From Pantoea sp. Mb-10 (GTDB taxonomy: Bacteria > Pseudomonadota > Gammaproteobacteria > Enterobacterales > Enterobacteriaceae): DNA of 64,000 bases. A program made the translations under genes and the position numbers. Under the pieces are notes generated by a model. That model did no database searches. It had not been told where the DNA came from and saw nothing but the letters and a program-made list of their open reading frames with translations. Location: positions 619,998-683,997 of the forward strand of contig NZ_JAJSDX010000001.1 of assembly GCF_021272205.1 (NCBI RefSeq). Reading direction: 5' to 3'. Positions 44,027 to 55,971 of the stretch are shown one piece after another. Position 1 is the first letter of the stretch, and every line of letters starts with the position of its first letter.

Positions 44027-45226
44027 TTACGCTACCTGGCGAATACGCGCCATCAGCGCATCCACATCCTCAATATGGTCGGCGGCCAAAATCAGCGCGC
44101 GTCCCAGCGTAATGCAGTTGCGAATACATTCAGTGCGCATGGTGTCGTCCGGGATCGCTTTGAAATCTGCCACGTGCGACATGCCCACCGTGCGGCGAAT
44201 CAGTTCGGTACCGCAGTAGCCCAAGGTATCGCGCCACACTTTGCGCAGAAACGCCTCGGCATAGCCGGGATACGCCAGCGCCACGTCGCGGGTTTTCTCC
44301 GCCGCCAGCGCCAAAAAGCGGCGGGCGAACTGGCTGCAAAGCGTGTGCACATCGCTTAATCGACGCTCGCGCCCTTCCGCTGCTTCGCGCGGTGCCAGCA
44401 GCCCCGGCAGGCAACAGTAGTTGATCAACAGGTTACCGATGGCGCTGCCGACATCAAAACCCACGGGGCCAAAATAGCCGAATTCCGCGTCGATCACTTT
44501 CAAGCTGCCGTCGGCAACAAAAATAGAGCCGCTGTGCACATCACCGTGCAGCAGCGCTTCCGCATCGGCAAAAAAGCGGTGCTTCAGGCCGGCAACCGCA
44601 ATTTTGAGGGCATCATCATGGCGCAGGCTCTCCACCAGCGGCTCCAGCGCCGCCGGGTAGCTATTGCGCTCGTGCACGATAAAAGGGTCGTTAAAGAAAA
44701 GATCTTCGGTGATTTCGCACATTTCCGGATTAATAAAGCGGGCCACTTCCGCTTTTTTGGTATGCGGATGCAAATAAAAATCGGACGTGTGAAACAGGGT
44801 TTGGGCCAGGTATTCGCCCAACTGCCGTGCCGCTTCTGGGTAGTACGCCCCTTGCACCAACTCGCTGCGCCAGATGCGGTGACTGGATAAATCCTCCATC
44901 ACCATCACCGCCAGCTCGGGATCGAAATGCGTGACCTTCACCGTGTGCTGCGGACAGTGCGCGTAATGTGCGATCAGCGTTTGCGCCTCAAGACGCGCGC
45001 GATCCAGCGTCAGCGGCCAGGATTCGCCCACGCAGCGCACGTAGGGCAATGCCTGCTTGACCACGACCCGACTGTGGCCGCGGTCGTCGTAAATCTTAAA
45101 CACCAGATTGAGGTTGCCGTCGCCGACTTCCTCTGCGCTCACCAGCGCAGACGGATCGGCCACGCCGCCAAATTGTTTAGCATATTCCACAGCGTCAGCA
45201 GCGGTGAAGGTACGGTATTGCGACAT
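44027..45226 (-). CDS. mtnK: 5-methylthioribose kinase
   Basis: 399 residues from ATG 45226 (gaggaacaggcg ribosome site). A longer reading upstream would run through the MetJ operator. Phosphorylates methylthioribose to MTR-1-phosphate in methionine salvage. The APH/choline-kinase fold is visible: [13 protein letters not shown] (catalytic Asp) and [17 protein letters not shown] (metal Asp), plus [11 protein letters not shown] at the nucleotide loop. Divergent from mtnA across a shared MetJ site. Confidence 0.96.
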   Translation of the reverse strand: MSQYRTFTAADAVEYAKQFGGVADPSALVSAEEVGDGNLNLVFKIYDDRGHSRVVVKQALPYVRCVGESWPLTLDRARLEAQTLIAHYAHCPQHTVKVTHFDPELAVMVMEDLSSHRIWRSELVQGAYYPEAARQLGEYLAQTLFHTSDFYLHPHTKKAEVARFINPEMCEITEDLFFNDPFIVHERNSYPAALEPLVESLRHDDALKIAVAGLKHRFFADAEALLHGDVHSGSIFVADGSLKVIDAEFGYFGPVGFDVGSAIGNLLINYCCLPGLLAPREAAEGRERRLSDVHTLCSQFARRFLALAAEKTRDVALAYPGYAEAFLRKVWRDTLGYCGTELIRRTVGMSHVADFKAIPDDTMRTECIRNCITLGRALILAADHIEDVDALMARIRQVA

Positions 45227-45255
45227 CGCCTGTTCCTCAGAATTCACCCGTATTA

Positions 45256-45279
45256 AGCCGTTTGGACGTCTATACATCC
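45256..45279. promoter_or_regulatory. MetJ operator between mtnK and mtnA
   Basis: Three adjacent met boxes in one register, matching AGACGTCT at 6, 7 and 5 of 8 positions (agccgttt, ggacgtct, atacatcc), in the intergenic space of the divergent mtnK and mtnA genes. The site can repress both when SAM is abundant. Confidence 0.75.
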
Positions 45280-45331
45280 GCTAAGCATGTTGGCACAATA
45301 GCCGCAGTTAACGCAACCGGGATTTCACATC

Positions 45332-46351
45332 ATGCAAACACTTCGTACCACCAGCCTGGAGGTCCGTGATAACCAACTGTGGATCCTTGACCAACAGGCG
45401 CTGCCGCAGCAACAGAACTGGTTGCCGGCCCACACCGTCGCGCAGCTGGTTGAGCACATTCATGCGCTGCGCGTGCGCGGCGCCCCGCTGATTGGTCTCT
45501 CCGCCAGCCTGCTGCTGGCGCTGCTGGCGGAGCAAGGGCTGCCACGCGCAGCGCTGGCCGACGCGCTGGCGGTGCTGCGCGCTGCGCGCCCCACCGCAGT
45601 GAACCTGATGAACAATCTGGATCGCATGAAACAGGCGCTGCAGGAGGAGAATTACGCTGCGGCGCTGGGTGCCGAAGCCCTGCGCCTGGTGGACGAAGAT
45701 AAAGCGCTGTGCGCCCGTATTGCGCGCGCCGGCAGCGCGCTGGTGCAACCGGGCAGCCAGCTGCTGACGCACTGCAATACGGGCGGCCTCGCCACCGCGG
45801 GCGTTGGCACCGCGCTGGGGGTGATTGCAGCCGCGCATCAAGCGGGACGCGTGCGCAATGTGTGGGTCGATGAAACCCGCCCGCTGTTACAGGGTGGGCG
45901 CTTAACCGCGTGGGAACTGGGTGAGCTGGGCGTACCCTATACGCTGATTGCCGATGCCATGGCCGCCAGCCTGATGGCGCGCGGGCAGGTCGATGCGATC
46001 TGGGTCGGTGCCGACCGCATTGCCGCCAACGGCGACGTCGCCAACAAAATTGGCACCTACAGCCTCGCCGTGCTGGCGCAGTATCACGGTATCCCGTTCT
46101 ACGTGGCCGCCCCGCACACCACGCTAGACCGCCAGTGCGTCAGCGGTGACGCCATCCCGATTGAACAGCGGTCAGGTGCTGAAGTCACTGGCGTGGCGGG
46201 CAGCTTTGGCAGCGTGCAGTGGGCCCCGGCCAATGCCGCCGTTGACAATCCGGCATTTGACGTCACGCCCGCTGCGCTGATTAGCGGCTGGGTGTTGGAT
46301 ACCGGCGTGGTCACGCCTGAACAGGTCGCGGCCGGGATGTTCCAGCCCTAA
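45332..46351 (+). CDS. mtnA: Methylthioribose-1-phosphate isomerase
   Basis: 339 residues. Converts MTR-1-P to methylthioribulose-1-P. Family motifs: [44 protein letters not shown] (catalytic Cys), [18 protein letters not shown] and [20 protein letters not shown] (catalytic Asp). It belongs to the eIF2B-like isomerase family. The start ATG at 45332 lacks a strong ribosome site but aligns with the family. Confidence 0.97.
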   Translation: MQTLRTTSLEVRDNQLWILDQQALPQQQNWLPAHTVAQLVEHIHALRVRGAPLIGLSASLLLALLAEQGLPRAALADALAVLRAARPTAVNLMNNLDRMKQALQEENYAAALGAEALRLVDEDKALCARIARAGSALVQPGSQLLTHCNTGGLATAGVGTALGVIAAAHQAGRVRNVWVDETRPLLQGGRLTAWELGELGVPYTLIADAMAASLMARGQVDAIWVGADRIAANGDVANKIGTYSLAVLAQYHGIPFYVAAPHTTLDRQCVSGDAIPIEQRSGAEVTGVAGSFGSVQWAPANAAVDNPAFDVTPAALISGWVLDTGVVTPEQVAAGMFQP

Positions 46352-46358
46352 ACCGCAG

Positions 46359-46383
46359 CGGGTCGGTAAAAGCCGACCCGTTT
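46359..46383. terminator. Terminator between convergent mtnA and mtnD
   Basis: Perfect 8-bp stem cgggtcgg / ccgacccg with a 6-nt loop followed by ttt, in the 36-base gap between the two convergent stops. Confidence 0.75.
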
Positions 46384-46387
46384 CGCG

Positions 46388-46930
46388 CTAGGCCAGACGC
46401 GGATAGGCGTCTGCGATGGCGTCGCCGGTGAAGTTGGCGATCCACCCTTCCTGATTGTCAAAAATGCGGATGGCAGTGAAATGCGGTTCAGATCCCATGT
46501 CAAACCAGTGCGGCGTGCCCGCCGGCACGGAAATCAGATCGTTTTTCTCGCATAAGATCTGGTAAACCTCGCCATCCAGATGCAGGCAGAAAAGCCCTGC
46601 CCCTTCCACGAAGAAGCGCACCTCATCCTCGCTGTGGGTGTGCTCGTTGAGAAATTTTTCCCGCAGCGCCGCTTTGTTGGGGTTGTCCGCACGCATGCTC
46701 AGCACATCCCAGCTCTGATACCCTTTTTCCGCCACTAAGCGGTCAATGGCATGCTGATAGGCCTTGATCACCGTGTCGGCATCGGGATCGGCACCCAGAT
46801 CGCGATCCGCCTGCCAGCGCTCAAAGCGCACGTTTTTGGCATTAAGACGGGCGCGGATCGCTTCCGCATCGGTGCTATGGAACAGCGGCTGACTGGCTTC
46901 GCTATCGCTAAAAATCGTCAATGCACTCAT
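46388..46930 (-). CDS. mtnD: Acireductone dioxygenase
   Basis: 180 residues, cupin fold with metal ligands in [14 protein letters not shown] (His, His, Glu) and a further His in [10 protein letters not shown]. With Fe2+ it makes the methionine precursor KMTB; with Ni2+ it makes methylthiopropionate and CO. Its start lies one base after the mtnC stop, in the mtnB-mtnC-mtnD operon. Confidence 0.97.
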   Translation of the reverse strand: MSALTIFSDSEASQPLFHSTDAEAIRARLNAKNVRFERWQADRDLGADPDADTVIKAYQHAIDRLVAEKGYQSWDVLSMRADNPNKAALREKFLNEHTHSEDEVRFFVEGAGLFCLHLDGEVYQILCEKNDLISVPAGTPHWFDMGSEPHFTAIRIFDNQEGWIANFTGDAIADAYPRLA

Positions 46931-46931
46931 G

Positions 46932-47615
46932 TTAAAAGGACTCCGGTGTTATCTGGGAAAAATCCGCAACCTGACGATGGCGGCTATGATCGTCCGCCTC
47001 GCCCCGAATAAGCTGCACGGTATGCCAGCCTGCTTCTGCGGCGGCGTCCAGCTCCTGATGAATATCCGATAAAAACAGTATCTCAGTGGGTGCTAAATCC
47101 AGCTGGCGCGCAATGTTGCGGTACGACTGCGTCTCGCGCTTGGCGCCGACGGCCGTATCAAAGTAGCCGCTGAACAACGACGTTAAATCACCTTCGTCGC
47201 TGTAGCCAAATAACAATTTTTGCGCCGCCACCGACCCCGAGGAATAAACGTAGAGCGCAATGCCCTGCGCCTGCCAGCGCGCCAGCGCGGGCCGCACATC
47301 AGCATAAAGATGCCCGGTAAACTCACCGTGCACGTAGCCTGCACGCCAGATCAGGCCCTGCAGCGTTTTCAGCCCCGGTGATTTGCGATCTTCATCGATA
47401 TACGCCCGCAGCGTGGCGAGCGTCTCATCCAGCGTGGCCTGCGGTGTTCCTGCTTCGGCGCGCACCGCCTCCAGCGCCGCACGCACCGTTTCATCCTGCT
47501 GATGCGCCCGCACGAATGCGTCCAGATGCTGGCGCGCATAGGGAAACAGGACGGTGTGGACAAACTGAATGTCGCTGGTGGTCCCTTCAATATCTGTCAC
47601 GATCGCGCGAATCAT
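46932..47615 (-). CDS. mtnC: Enolase-phosphatase E1
   Basis: 227 residues of the HAD superfamily: nucleophile motif [16 protein letters not shown], motif [20 protein letters not shown], and motif [21 protein letters not shown]. It performs both enolisation and dephosphorylation of diketo-methylthiopentyl phosphate. It overlaps mtnB by 4 bases. Confidence 0.97.
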   Translation of the reverse strand: MIRAIVTDIEGTTSDIQFVHTVLFPYARQHLDAFVRAHQQDETVRAALEAVRAEAGTPQATLDETLATLRAYIDEDRKSPGLKTLQGLIWRAGYVHGEFTGHLYADVRPALARWQAQGIALYVYSSGSVAAQKLLFGYSDEGDLTSLFSGYFDTAVGAKRETQSYRNIARQLDLAPTEILFLSDIHQELDAAAEAGWHTVQLIRGEADDHSRHRQVADFSQITPESF

Positions 47616-48226
47616 TTTGCCTCCAGCAGCCGACGTTGGCGTTCACATTCAAACAGGAATTCCAGCCCTTCGAGATGGCGCCGGGCTTCATTAACATCTT
47701 TTCCCCAACAGGTCAGGCCGTGCCCGCGCAGCAAGAAACCGTAGCGCAGCGGCGTCTCTGCCGCATACGCCTTGATGCGCTGCGCCAGCGCATCAATATC
47801 CTGATCGTTATCAAACAGCGGGATCGCCACGGTGTCCTGATGGGTGTGCTGCCCCGCCAGCGTCTTTTGCATTTCATAGCCGCTGAACCGCAGCGCGCTG
47901 CCGCGCTCCACGCGCGACAGCACCGTGGCGTTGACGCTGTGAGTATGCAGCACCGCGCCCGCGTCCGGGAACAGGCGGTAAATCAGCGTATGCAGCCCGG
48001 TCTCCGCCGAGGGTTTACGGCCGGACGGTACATGATTGGTTGCGATATCCACCGCAATAAAATCGTCGCGCGTTAGGCTGCCTTTATCTTTGCCAGAGGC
48101 GCTCAGTAAACAGGTGTCGCTGTCCTGGCGCACCGACATATTGCCGCCGGTGGCAGGTGCCCAGCCTTTCGCGCCAATCCAGTGGCACGCTGCAATTAAC
48201 TGCTCTAAGGGGAGAAAATCGGTCAT
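47612..48226 (-). CDS. mtnB: Methylthioribulose-1-phosphate dehydratase
   Basis: 204 residues of the class II aldolase/adducin family. Zinc-ligand motif [16 protein letters not shown] and a third His in [23 protein letters not shown] near the N-terminus is the phosphate-binding loop. First gene of the mtnBCD operon, transcribed away from mtnE from a shared MetJ-controlled region. Confidence 0.97.
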   Translation of the reverse strand: MTDFLPLEQLIAACHWIGAKGWAPATGGNMSVRQDSDTCLLSASGKDKGSLTRDDFIAVDIATNHVPSGRKPSAETGLHTLIYRLFPDAGAVLHTHSVNATVLSRVERGSALRFSGYEMQKTLAGQHTHQDTVAIPLFDNDQDIDALAQRIKAYAAETPLRYGFLLRGHGLTCWGKDVNEARRHLEGLEFLFECERQRRLLEAK

Positions 48227-48255
48227 TGTGCGTCGCCGCTCCGCAAGCCAAGTTT

Positions 48256-48271
48256 AGACGTCTAAGCGTCT
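48256..48271. promoter_or_regulatory. MetJ operator between mtnB and mtnE
   Basis: A perfect met box AGACGTCT followed directly by AAGCGTCT (6/8) lies between the divergent mtnB and mtnE starts. This is the minimal two-box MetJ site and the best match in the window. Confidence 0.88.
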
Positions 48272-48357
48272 CGATTGCCAAATACTAGCATCCTCGGTAG
48301 AGTAGCAGCAATACAGGGTTTCTCCGCATCGACATTCGCGCTTAAGGCCATGACACC

Positions 48358-49518
48358 ATGACGCAGCATAACCTGATCCCCGAGAGTAAATTACCGGCGC
48401 TCGGCACCACCATCTTCACGCAAATGAGTGCGCTTGCCGCACAGCACAACGCCATCAATCTGTCCCAGGGCTTTCCTGATTTCGACGGACCACGCTATTT
48501 GCAAGAGCGGCTGGCGCATCACGTCAGCCAAGGCGCAAATCAGTATGCGCCGATGATCGGCACCCTGCCGCTGCGTGAGGCCATTGCCGAAAAAACCGCC
48601 GCGCTTTACGGCTACGCGCCGGATCTTGACGGTGAGATCACCGTGACCGCCGGTGCCACCGAAGCGCTGTTTGCCGCGATCGCCGCGCTGGTGCGCCCCG
48701 GCGATGAAGTCATCTGTTTCGATCCCAGCTACGACAGCTATGCGCCTGCGGTACAGTTGGCGGGCGGCGTGCTGAAACGCATTGCGCTGCAGCCGCCGAC
48801 CTTTCGCGTGGATTGGGCCGCGTTTCAACAGACGTTGAGCAGCAAAACCCGCCTGGTGATCGTGAATACGCCGCACAATCCCACCGCCACCGTATGGCCA
48901 AAAAGCGATATCGATGCGCTGTGGCGCTGCATTGAGGATCGGGCGATCTACGTGCTGAGCGATGAGGTGTATGAGCACATCTGCTTTGACGCAGCGGGTC
49001 ACGCCAGCGTGCTGGCACATGAGGCGCTGCGTCAACGCGCCATCGCCGTCTCCTCGTTCGGGAAAACGTTCCACATGACCGGCTGGAAGGTGGGCTATTG
49101 CGTGGCCCCTCCCGCAATTAGCGCCGAGATCCGCAAGGTGCATCAATATCTGACCTTTTCAGTGAATACCCCGGCCCAGCTGGCGATTGCCGATATGCTG
49201 CAGCACGAACCTGCCCACTACCGTGAGCTGCCTGATTTTTACCGCGCCCGCCGCGATCGTTTTGTGCAGGCGCTGGCCGGCAGCCGCTTTGAGATCCTGC
49301 CCTGCGAAGGCACCTACTTTATTCTGGCGGATTATGGCGCCCTATCCGATCGGGACGACGTCAGCTTCTGCCAGTGGCTCACCCGCGAGGCAGGCGTAGC
49401 GGCGATCCCGCTGTCGGTGTTCTGCGACGCGCCGTTCCCACACACGCTGGTTCGCTTGTGCTTTGCCAAACAAGAGGCGACGCTTGACGCCGCTGCGGAG
49501 CGCTTATGTCAGCTTTAA
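48358..49518 (+). CDS. mtnE: Methionine aminotransferase (YbdL/MtnE-type, class I/II PLP enzyme)
   Basis: 386 residues; the sequence matches E. coli YbdL-type methionine aminotransferases. PLP lysine in SSFGKTFHMTGWKVGY, the FDPSYDSYAPAVQ and NTPHNPTATVW motifs, and a C-terminal VRLCFAKQEATL (substrate Arg). It transaminates the last intermediate KMTB to methionine, closing the salvage cycle. It overlaps yafV by 13 bases; a ketoglutaramate-producing glutamine transaminase and YafV (omega-amidase) often pair up. Confidence 0.93.
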   Translation: MTQHNLIPESKLPALGTTIFTQMSALAAQHNAINLSQGFPDFDGPRYLQERLAHHVSQGANQYAPMIGTLPLREAIAEKTAALYGYAPDLDGEITVTAGATEALFAAIAALVRPGDEVICFDPSYDSYAPAVQLAGGVLKRIALQPPTFRVDWAAFQQTLSSKTRLVIVNTPHNPTATVWPKSDIDALWRCIEDRAIYVLSDEVYEHICFDAAGHASVLAHEALRQRAIAVSSFGKTFHMTGWKVGYCVAPPAISAEIRKVHQYLTFSVNTPAQLAIADMLQHEPAHYRELPDFYRARRDRFVQALAGSRFEILPCEGTYFILADYGALSDRDDVSFCQWLTREAGVAAIPLSVFCDAPFPHTLVRLCFAKQEATLDAAAERLCQL

Positions 49519-50276
49519 ACATCACGGTTCTACAGGAAACGCTGCACTGGATGGATGGCGCGGCCAATCTGCGCCATTTTGATACGGTGTTAGCCGACAT
49601 CCGCGATCGCGATCTGATTGTACTGCCCGAAATGTTCACCACCGGTTTCGCGATGGAAGCGGCGGCGCGTTCGCTGCCGCAGGACGAGGTGGTGCACTGG
49701 CTGCACGGCCATGCTCGCCGCACGAATGCGTTGGTCGGCGGCAGCGCGGCGATTCAAACCGCCGACGGGGCGGTAAACCGCTTTCTGCTGGTGGCGCCGG
49801 ACGGCACGCTACACCACTATGACAAGCGTCATCTGTTCCGCATGGCTAATGAACATCAGTTTTACTTGCCGGGCGAAGCGCGGGAGGTGATCGTCTGGCG
49901 CGGCTGGCGCATTCTGCCGCAAATTTGCTACGACCTGCGCTTCCCGGTGTTCTCACGTAACCGTAATGACTACGACCTGGCGTTGTACGTGGCCAACTGG
50001 CCGGCGCCGCGTGCGCTGCACTGGCGGTCGCTGCTGCTGGCGCGCGCCATCGAAAATCAGGCCTACGTGGCGGGCTGTAACCGCGTGGGCAGTGACGATA
50101 ATGGCCATCAGTATCGCGGCGACAGTCAGATCATTTCCCCCACCGGCGATAGGCTGGCATGTGCCGAGCCGGATGCGCGCGCGCGCCTGGATGCCACGCT
50201 GTCGCTGGAGGCGTTGCAGGCGTATCGCGCGCGCTTCCCGGCATGGCAAGACGCCGACGCCTTTTCGCTAGCGTAA
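49506..50276 (+). CDS. yafV: Omega-amidase YafV (nitrilase superfamily)
   Basis: 256 residues, the E. coli YafV length. Catalytic triad Glu (DLIVLPEMFTTGF), Lys (HHYDKRHLF) and Cys (LPQICYDLRFPVFSRN). It hydrolyses alpha-ketoglutaramate and ketosuccinamate, products of glutamine-dependent transamination, which fits its overlap with the aminotransferase mtnE. In E. coli yafV lies near fadE, so the mtn genes appear inserted between two backbone genes. Confidence 0.95.
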   Translation: MSALNITVLQETLHWMDGAANLRHFDTVLADIRDRDLIVLPEMFTTGFAMEAAARSLPQDEVVHWLHGHARRTNALVGGSAAIQTADGAVNRFLLVAPDGTLHHYDKRHLFRMANEHQFYLPGEAREVIVWRGWRILPQICYDLRFPVFSRNRNDYDLALYVANWPAPRALHWRSLLLARAIENQAYVAGCNRVGSDDNGHQYRGDSQIISPTGDRLACAEPDARARLDATLSLEALQAYRARFPAWQDADAFSLA

Positions 50277-50304
50277 AAAAAACCCGGCCAGGCCGGGTTT
50301 TTTA
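50277..50304. terminator. Bidirectional terminator between yafV and katG
   Basis: A near-perfect palindrome: A6-cccggcc followed by ggccggg-T6, directly after the yafV stop and 20 bases from the convergent katG stop. A and T tracts allow termination in both directions. Confidence 0.88.
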
Positions 50305-50323
50305 GGCGAGAACGCGCGCAGCG

Positions 50324-52627
<2,304 letters not shown>

Positions 52628-52963
52628 CTAACTGCCGCGATAGGTGGACCATGACCAGGGCGAAATCAAAAACGGCAGGTGGTAATGGCTACCCGCGCGG
52701 CCAATCACAAAGTCGATTTGTGCGCTCACGTACAGCGCATCGCGGCCGTCCGCCGCAAAGTAATCGCCGATCTCGGCCGTCAATCGGTAGTGTCCTGGCG
52801 TCAGCGGCTCCGGCGTCAAATCGTTTACGCGCCCGTCGCTATCGGTTTCGCTCACCGCCAGGGGGAACCAGCCTTCCGGGCTGTTCTGCTCCAGCGACAC
52901 CGCCACGCCGATGGCGGGCTTGCCCAGCGCCGTATCCAGAATGTGCGTGGTAATCGTACTCAT
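52628..52963 (-). CDS. uraH: 5-hydroxyisourate hydrolase
   Basis: 111 residues, transthyretin-like fold with the diagnostic C-terminus YRGS and the N-terminal ITTHILDTALGKPA. Active-site His and Arg are in place (HILDTA; GRAGSHYHLPFLISPWSWSTYRG region). Second step after urate oxidation. Last gene of the hpx operon; its start overlaps uraD by 4 bases. Called hpxT in Klebsiella. Confidence 0.95.
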   Translation of the reverse strand: MSTITTHILDTALGKPAIGVAVSLEQNSPEGWFPLAVSETDSDGRVNDLTPEPLTPGHYRLTAEIGDYFAADGRDALYVSAQIDFVIGRAGSHYHLPFLISPWSWSTYRGS

Positions 52964-53454
52964 GTGATGCTCTCCATTAAGCGTAGCAAGGTGATCTCTC
53001 GCAGCTGCGCCAGCGCTTCCTGCTGCTCTGTGCTGTCATCATTGTTAAGCCTGCGGCGCAGTTCCGCCAGCATCTCTTCGCCGCTGCGCCCTTTGGCCCG
53101 GATCAAAAACACACGCCCGAAACGCTGCTCATAGGTTTGATTGGCGGCCAGCATCGCCAACTGCAGCGCCCCGCCCGCCTGCTGCATGGCGGCCTGCTCC
53201 GTGCGCGACAGCGCCGCTTCTTTCGCCTCGCCCACCGCCTTTTCGCCGATGCGCGGATGGGCTTGCAGCGCCTGCGTGAGCTCGGCGCCTTGCCACGCGT
53301 GGGTGAGCTGCTCGGCGCGGTGGTACAGCGCCGTCAGGCTGGCATACGGACGCGCTGCGGCGAGCGCCTGACTCCAGGCGGGGATCGCCACGCAGTGCGC
53401 CACCGCGGCCACCGCCTCTGCGGCGCTAAGCTGATTAAACTGCGCCAGATCCAT
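52960..53454 (-). CDS. uraD: 2-oxo-4-hydroxy-4-carboxy-5-ureidoimidazoline (OHCU) decarboxylase
   Basis: 164 residues with the OHCU decarboxylase motifs LTQALQAHPRIGEKAVGE (catalytic His region) and QTYEQRFGRVFLIRAKGRSG. It turns OHCU into S-allantoin. Start at 53454 with gggag ribosome site, inside the 3' end of the allantoate amidohydrolase gene. Called hpxQ in Klebsiella. Confidence 0.95.
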   Translation of the reverse strand: MDLAQFNQLSAAEAVAAVAHCVAIPAWSQALAAARPYASLTALYHRAEQLTHAWQGAELTQALQAHPRIGEKAVGEAKEAALSRTEQAAMQQAGGALQLAMLAANQTYEQRFGRVFLIRAKGRSGEEMLAELRRRLNNDDSTEQQEALAQLREITLLRLMESIT

Positions 53455-54703
53455 ACACGGCTCCCTGCGCCAGCTGCCATACCGCCTGTGAAAACGCCTG
53501 CACGCCGAGCGCTACATCACTTTCCTGCACCGATTCCGCCGGATGGTGGCTGATGCCGCGGTGGTTGCGTACAAACAGCATGCCCACCGGCCAGCGCGCC
53601 GCCATGGCGATGGCATCGTGGCCCGCCCCGCTCGGCAGCGCCAGGCTGCGGCCCTGTACGCCTTCAACCGCACGGTGCAACGCCTGTTGCAGCCCGACGT
53701 CGCAGGCCGTCGCGGCAATACGGTAATATTCGTTGGCGTGGAAGCGGAGCCCCCGGCGCAGCGCAATCGCCTCCGCCTGCGCCAACAGTTGCGAGAGCAG
53801 CCGTTCCAGCGCTTCATCCTGCGGCCCGCGCACGTCCAGCGTCAGTTGCACTTCGCCGGGGATAACATTGACCGCACCGGGTAAACAGCTTAGGGTGCCG
53901 ACCGTCGCCACCAGCTGTGGATCGTGCTCAGCAGTGGCGCGCTCCACAAACAGTATCCACTCCGCTGCGGCTGCCAGCGCGTCTTTGCGGTGCGTCATGG
54001 GCACCGTCCCCGCGTGACCCGCCTCGCCGACAAAACCGCAGTTAAGGCGACGCGCGCCGTTGATCGCGGTGACCACGCCGAGCGCTAACGCCTCCTGCTC
54101 CAGGCAAGGCCCCTGCTCAATGTGCAGCTCCAGGTAAGCGACAATGTCGCTCACCGCCCGCGCCGCGTCGCCGATTTTCGCCGCATCCAAACCGAGATCC
54201 TGCATCGCTTCCGCCACGGTAATACCGTTGCCGTCCGGGTGCGTGACCCAACTCTCCGGCCAACTGCCGGTCAGCCCTCGGCTGCCCAACAGCGTGATGC
54301 CAAAGCGCGTGCCCTCTTCGTCGCCAAACCCCACGATCTCAATCGCCAACGGCAGACGCTGTTGGCAGTCGTGCAGCCACTGGACGGTTTCAATGGCGCT
54401 GAGCACGCCCAGCATACCGTCATAGCGTCCGGCATTGCGCACCGTATCCAGATGCGAGCCCAGCAGCAGCGCTGGCGCGCCCGCTTCTGCACCTTCATAG
54501 CGGCCGCAGATGTTGCCTACCGCATCTTGCCAGGTGTGCATGCCTGCCGCCTGCATCCACTCCGCCACGCGCGCATTGGCACGCAGCTGTTCTGGCGACA
54601 GATAGACGCGCGTTAGTCCGTCCGGGCTTTCGCTGATCTCCGCCAGCGCATCGCAGCGTGCCATGACGCGCGCCGCCGCCGCCTGGGCCACCTCGGCGCT
54701 CAT
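53435..54703 (-). CDS. hpxK: Allantoate amidohydrolase (HpxK/AllC type, M20 family)
   Basis: 422 residues from ATG 54703, which shares one base with the hpxJ stop; an earlier start is possible. M20 di-metal amidohydrolase: LLLGSHLDTVRNAGRYDGML (metal His and bridging Asp), FGDEEGTRFG (Glu pair), LHIEQGPCLEQE, and the C-terminal ligand region VRNHRGISHHPAESV. It hydrolyses allantoate to ureidoglycine, ammonia and CO2. The neighbours hpxJ, uraD and uraH support this against N-carbamoyl-amino-acid hydrolases. Confidence 0.9.
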   Translation of the reverse strand: MSAEVAQAAAARVMARCDALAEISESPDGLTRVYLSPEQLRANARVAEWMQAAGMHTWQDAVGNICGRYEGAEAGAPALLLGSHLDTVRNAGRYDGMLGVLSAIETVQWLHDCQQRLPLAIEIVGFGDEEGTRFGITLLGSRGLTGSWPESWVTHPDGNGITVAEAMQDLGLDAAKIGDAARAVSDIVAYLELHIEQGPCLEQEALALGVVTAINGARRLNCGFVGEAGHAGTVPMTHRKDALAAAAEWILFVERATAEHDPQLVATVGTLSCLPGAVNVIPGEVQLTLDVRGPQDEALERLLSQLLAQAEAIALRRGLRFHANEYYRIAATACDVGLQQALHRAVEGVQGRSLALPSGAGHDAIAMAARWPVGMLFVRNHRGISHHPAESVQESDVALGVQAFSQAVWQLAQGAVYGSGAV

Positions 54704-55950
54704 CAAGCCTGATTGCATGCATGGCTCCCGTAGTGATCCCACGCCGCCTGCAGTGCCGCGCCCTGCGGCGCGCGGAAGCCGCGATAGTGCAGCACCGACT
54801 CCAGCGCGCTAAGCGTCTGCATGACACAATCCTTGCGCGCGTTATAGCCCATGGTGCCAAGGCGCCACACTTTGCCGTGCAGCGGGCCAAACGAGGTGCC
54901 AATCTCAATGCCGAAATCCTCCAGCATCAGCTTGCGCACCTCGTCGCCGTTGATTCCCGCAGGGATCATCACGCCCAGCACATTGTTCATTTTGTGTTTC
55001 AGGTCGCCAAACGTTTCCAGCCCCATGGCCTGGATACCCTTCAGCAGCGCGTCACCGTGTAGCTTGTGTCGGGCAATGCCGTTTTCCAGCCCCTCTTGCA
55101 GGATCAGCCGCGCCGCTTCACGGGCGCCAAACAGCGCGCTGGTGGCCTCGGTGTGGTGATTGAGCCGCTCTGGCCCCCAATAATCCATGATCATGCCAAG
55201 ATCGAAATAGTTGGAGTAGATCATCTCGTCGTCACCATCCTGGTGCGCTGCCGTCCGGATCCCCTGCTCCACGCATTTACGCTTACGGATCACCGCTTCC
55301 ATTTTCGCGCTCAGGGTGATGGGCGACGTCCCGGAAGGGCCGCCCAGGCATTTCTGCATTCCCGCCGATACGGCATCCAGCCCCCAGGCGTCGGTTTCAA
55401 GCGTGTTGCCCGCCAGCGATGCCGTGGCGTCGGTGTAAAACAGCGCGCCATATTTCTGGCACAGCGCCCCCAGCTGCTCCAGCGGTTGCAGCATGGTGGT
55501 GGAGGTGTCGCCCTGCACCGTCAGCAGCAGGCGCGGCTTCACTTTTTTTAGCGCATCTTCAATCTGATCCGGCGTAAACACCTCGCCCCACGGCACCTCG
55601 AGGGTATGCACCTCGGCGCGGCAGCGGCGAGCAATTTCACACAGCAAATGACCAAAACGGCCGTACACCGGCACCAGCACTTTATCGCCGGGGCGGATCG
55701 CCGACAGCAGGATCGCTTCAATACCGGCGCGCGAGGTGCCGTCAACCAGCAGCGTCCAGCGGTTTTCCGTGCGGAACACGCCGCGATACAGCGCCATCAC
55801 TTCATTCATGTAGTGGGTCATCGCCGGATCGTACTGCCCAAGCAGCTGGCTCGACATGGCGCGCAGCACGCGCGGATCGGCATTGATCGGGCCCGGCCCC
55901 ATCAGCAGGCGCTGGGGCGGATTGATTTGCGAAAACTGGCTGATATCCAT
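54703..55950 (-). CDS. hpxJ: Ureidoglycine-glyoxylate aminotransferase (HpxJ/PucG type)
   Basis: 415 residues from ATG 55950 with aaggaaaccgtg ribosome site. Class V PLP aminotransferase: the PLP lysine lies in AGMQKCLGGPSGTSP, the glycine-rich start is LMGPGPINADPRVL, and the PLP ring region is LLTVQGDTSTTMLQP. In Klebsiella HpxJ transfers the amino group of ureidoglycine to an oxo-acid, giving oxalurate. Its neighbour hpxK makes its substrate, and hpxWXYZ nearby would consume the product. Confidence 0.9.
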   Translation of the reverse strand: MDISQFSQINPPQRLLMGPGPINADPRVLRAMSSQLLGQYDPAMTHYMNEVMALYRGVFRTENRWTLLVDGTSRAGIEAILLSAIRPGDKVLVPVYGRFGHLLCEIARRCRAEVHTLEVPWGEVFTPDQIEDALKKVKPRLLLTVQGDTSTTMLQPLEQLGALCQKYGALFYTDATASLAGNTLETDAWGLDAVSAGMQKCLGGPSGTSPITLSAKMEAVIRKRKCVEQGIRTAAHQDGDDEMIYSNYFDLGMIMDYWGPERLNHHTEATSALFGAREAARLILQEGLENGIARHKLHGDALLKGIQAMGLETFGDLKHKMNNVLGVMIPAGINGDEVRKLMLEDFGIEIGTSFGPLHGKVWRLGTMGYNARKDCVMQTLSALESVLHYRGFRAPQGAALQAAWDHYGSHACNQA

Positions 55951-55971
55951 CACGGTTTCCTTTTGCTTCAG

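Noticed and set aside
45286..45305. Possible sigma-54 element before mtnA (ttggcac then ccgca)
   Set aside because: The -12 half lacks the required TTGC, and MetJ control with an ordinary promoter explains the locus.
48391..49146. 251-codon minus-strand frame
   Set aside because: Antisense to mtnE; no recognisable domain and shadow-type composition.
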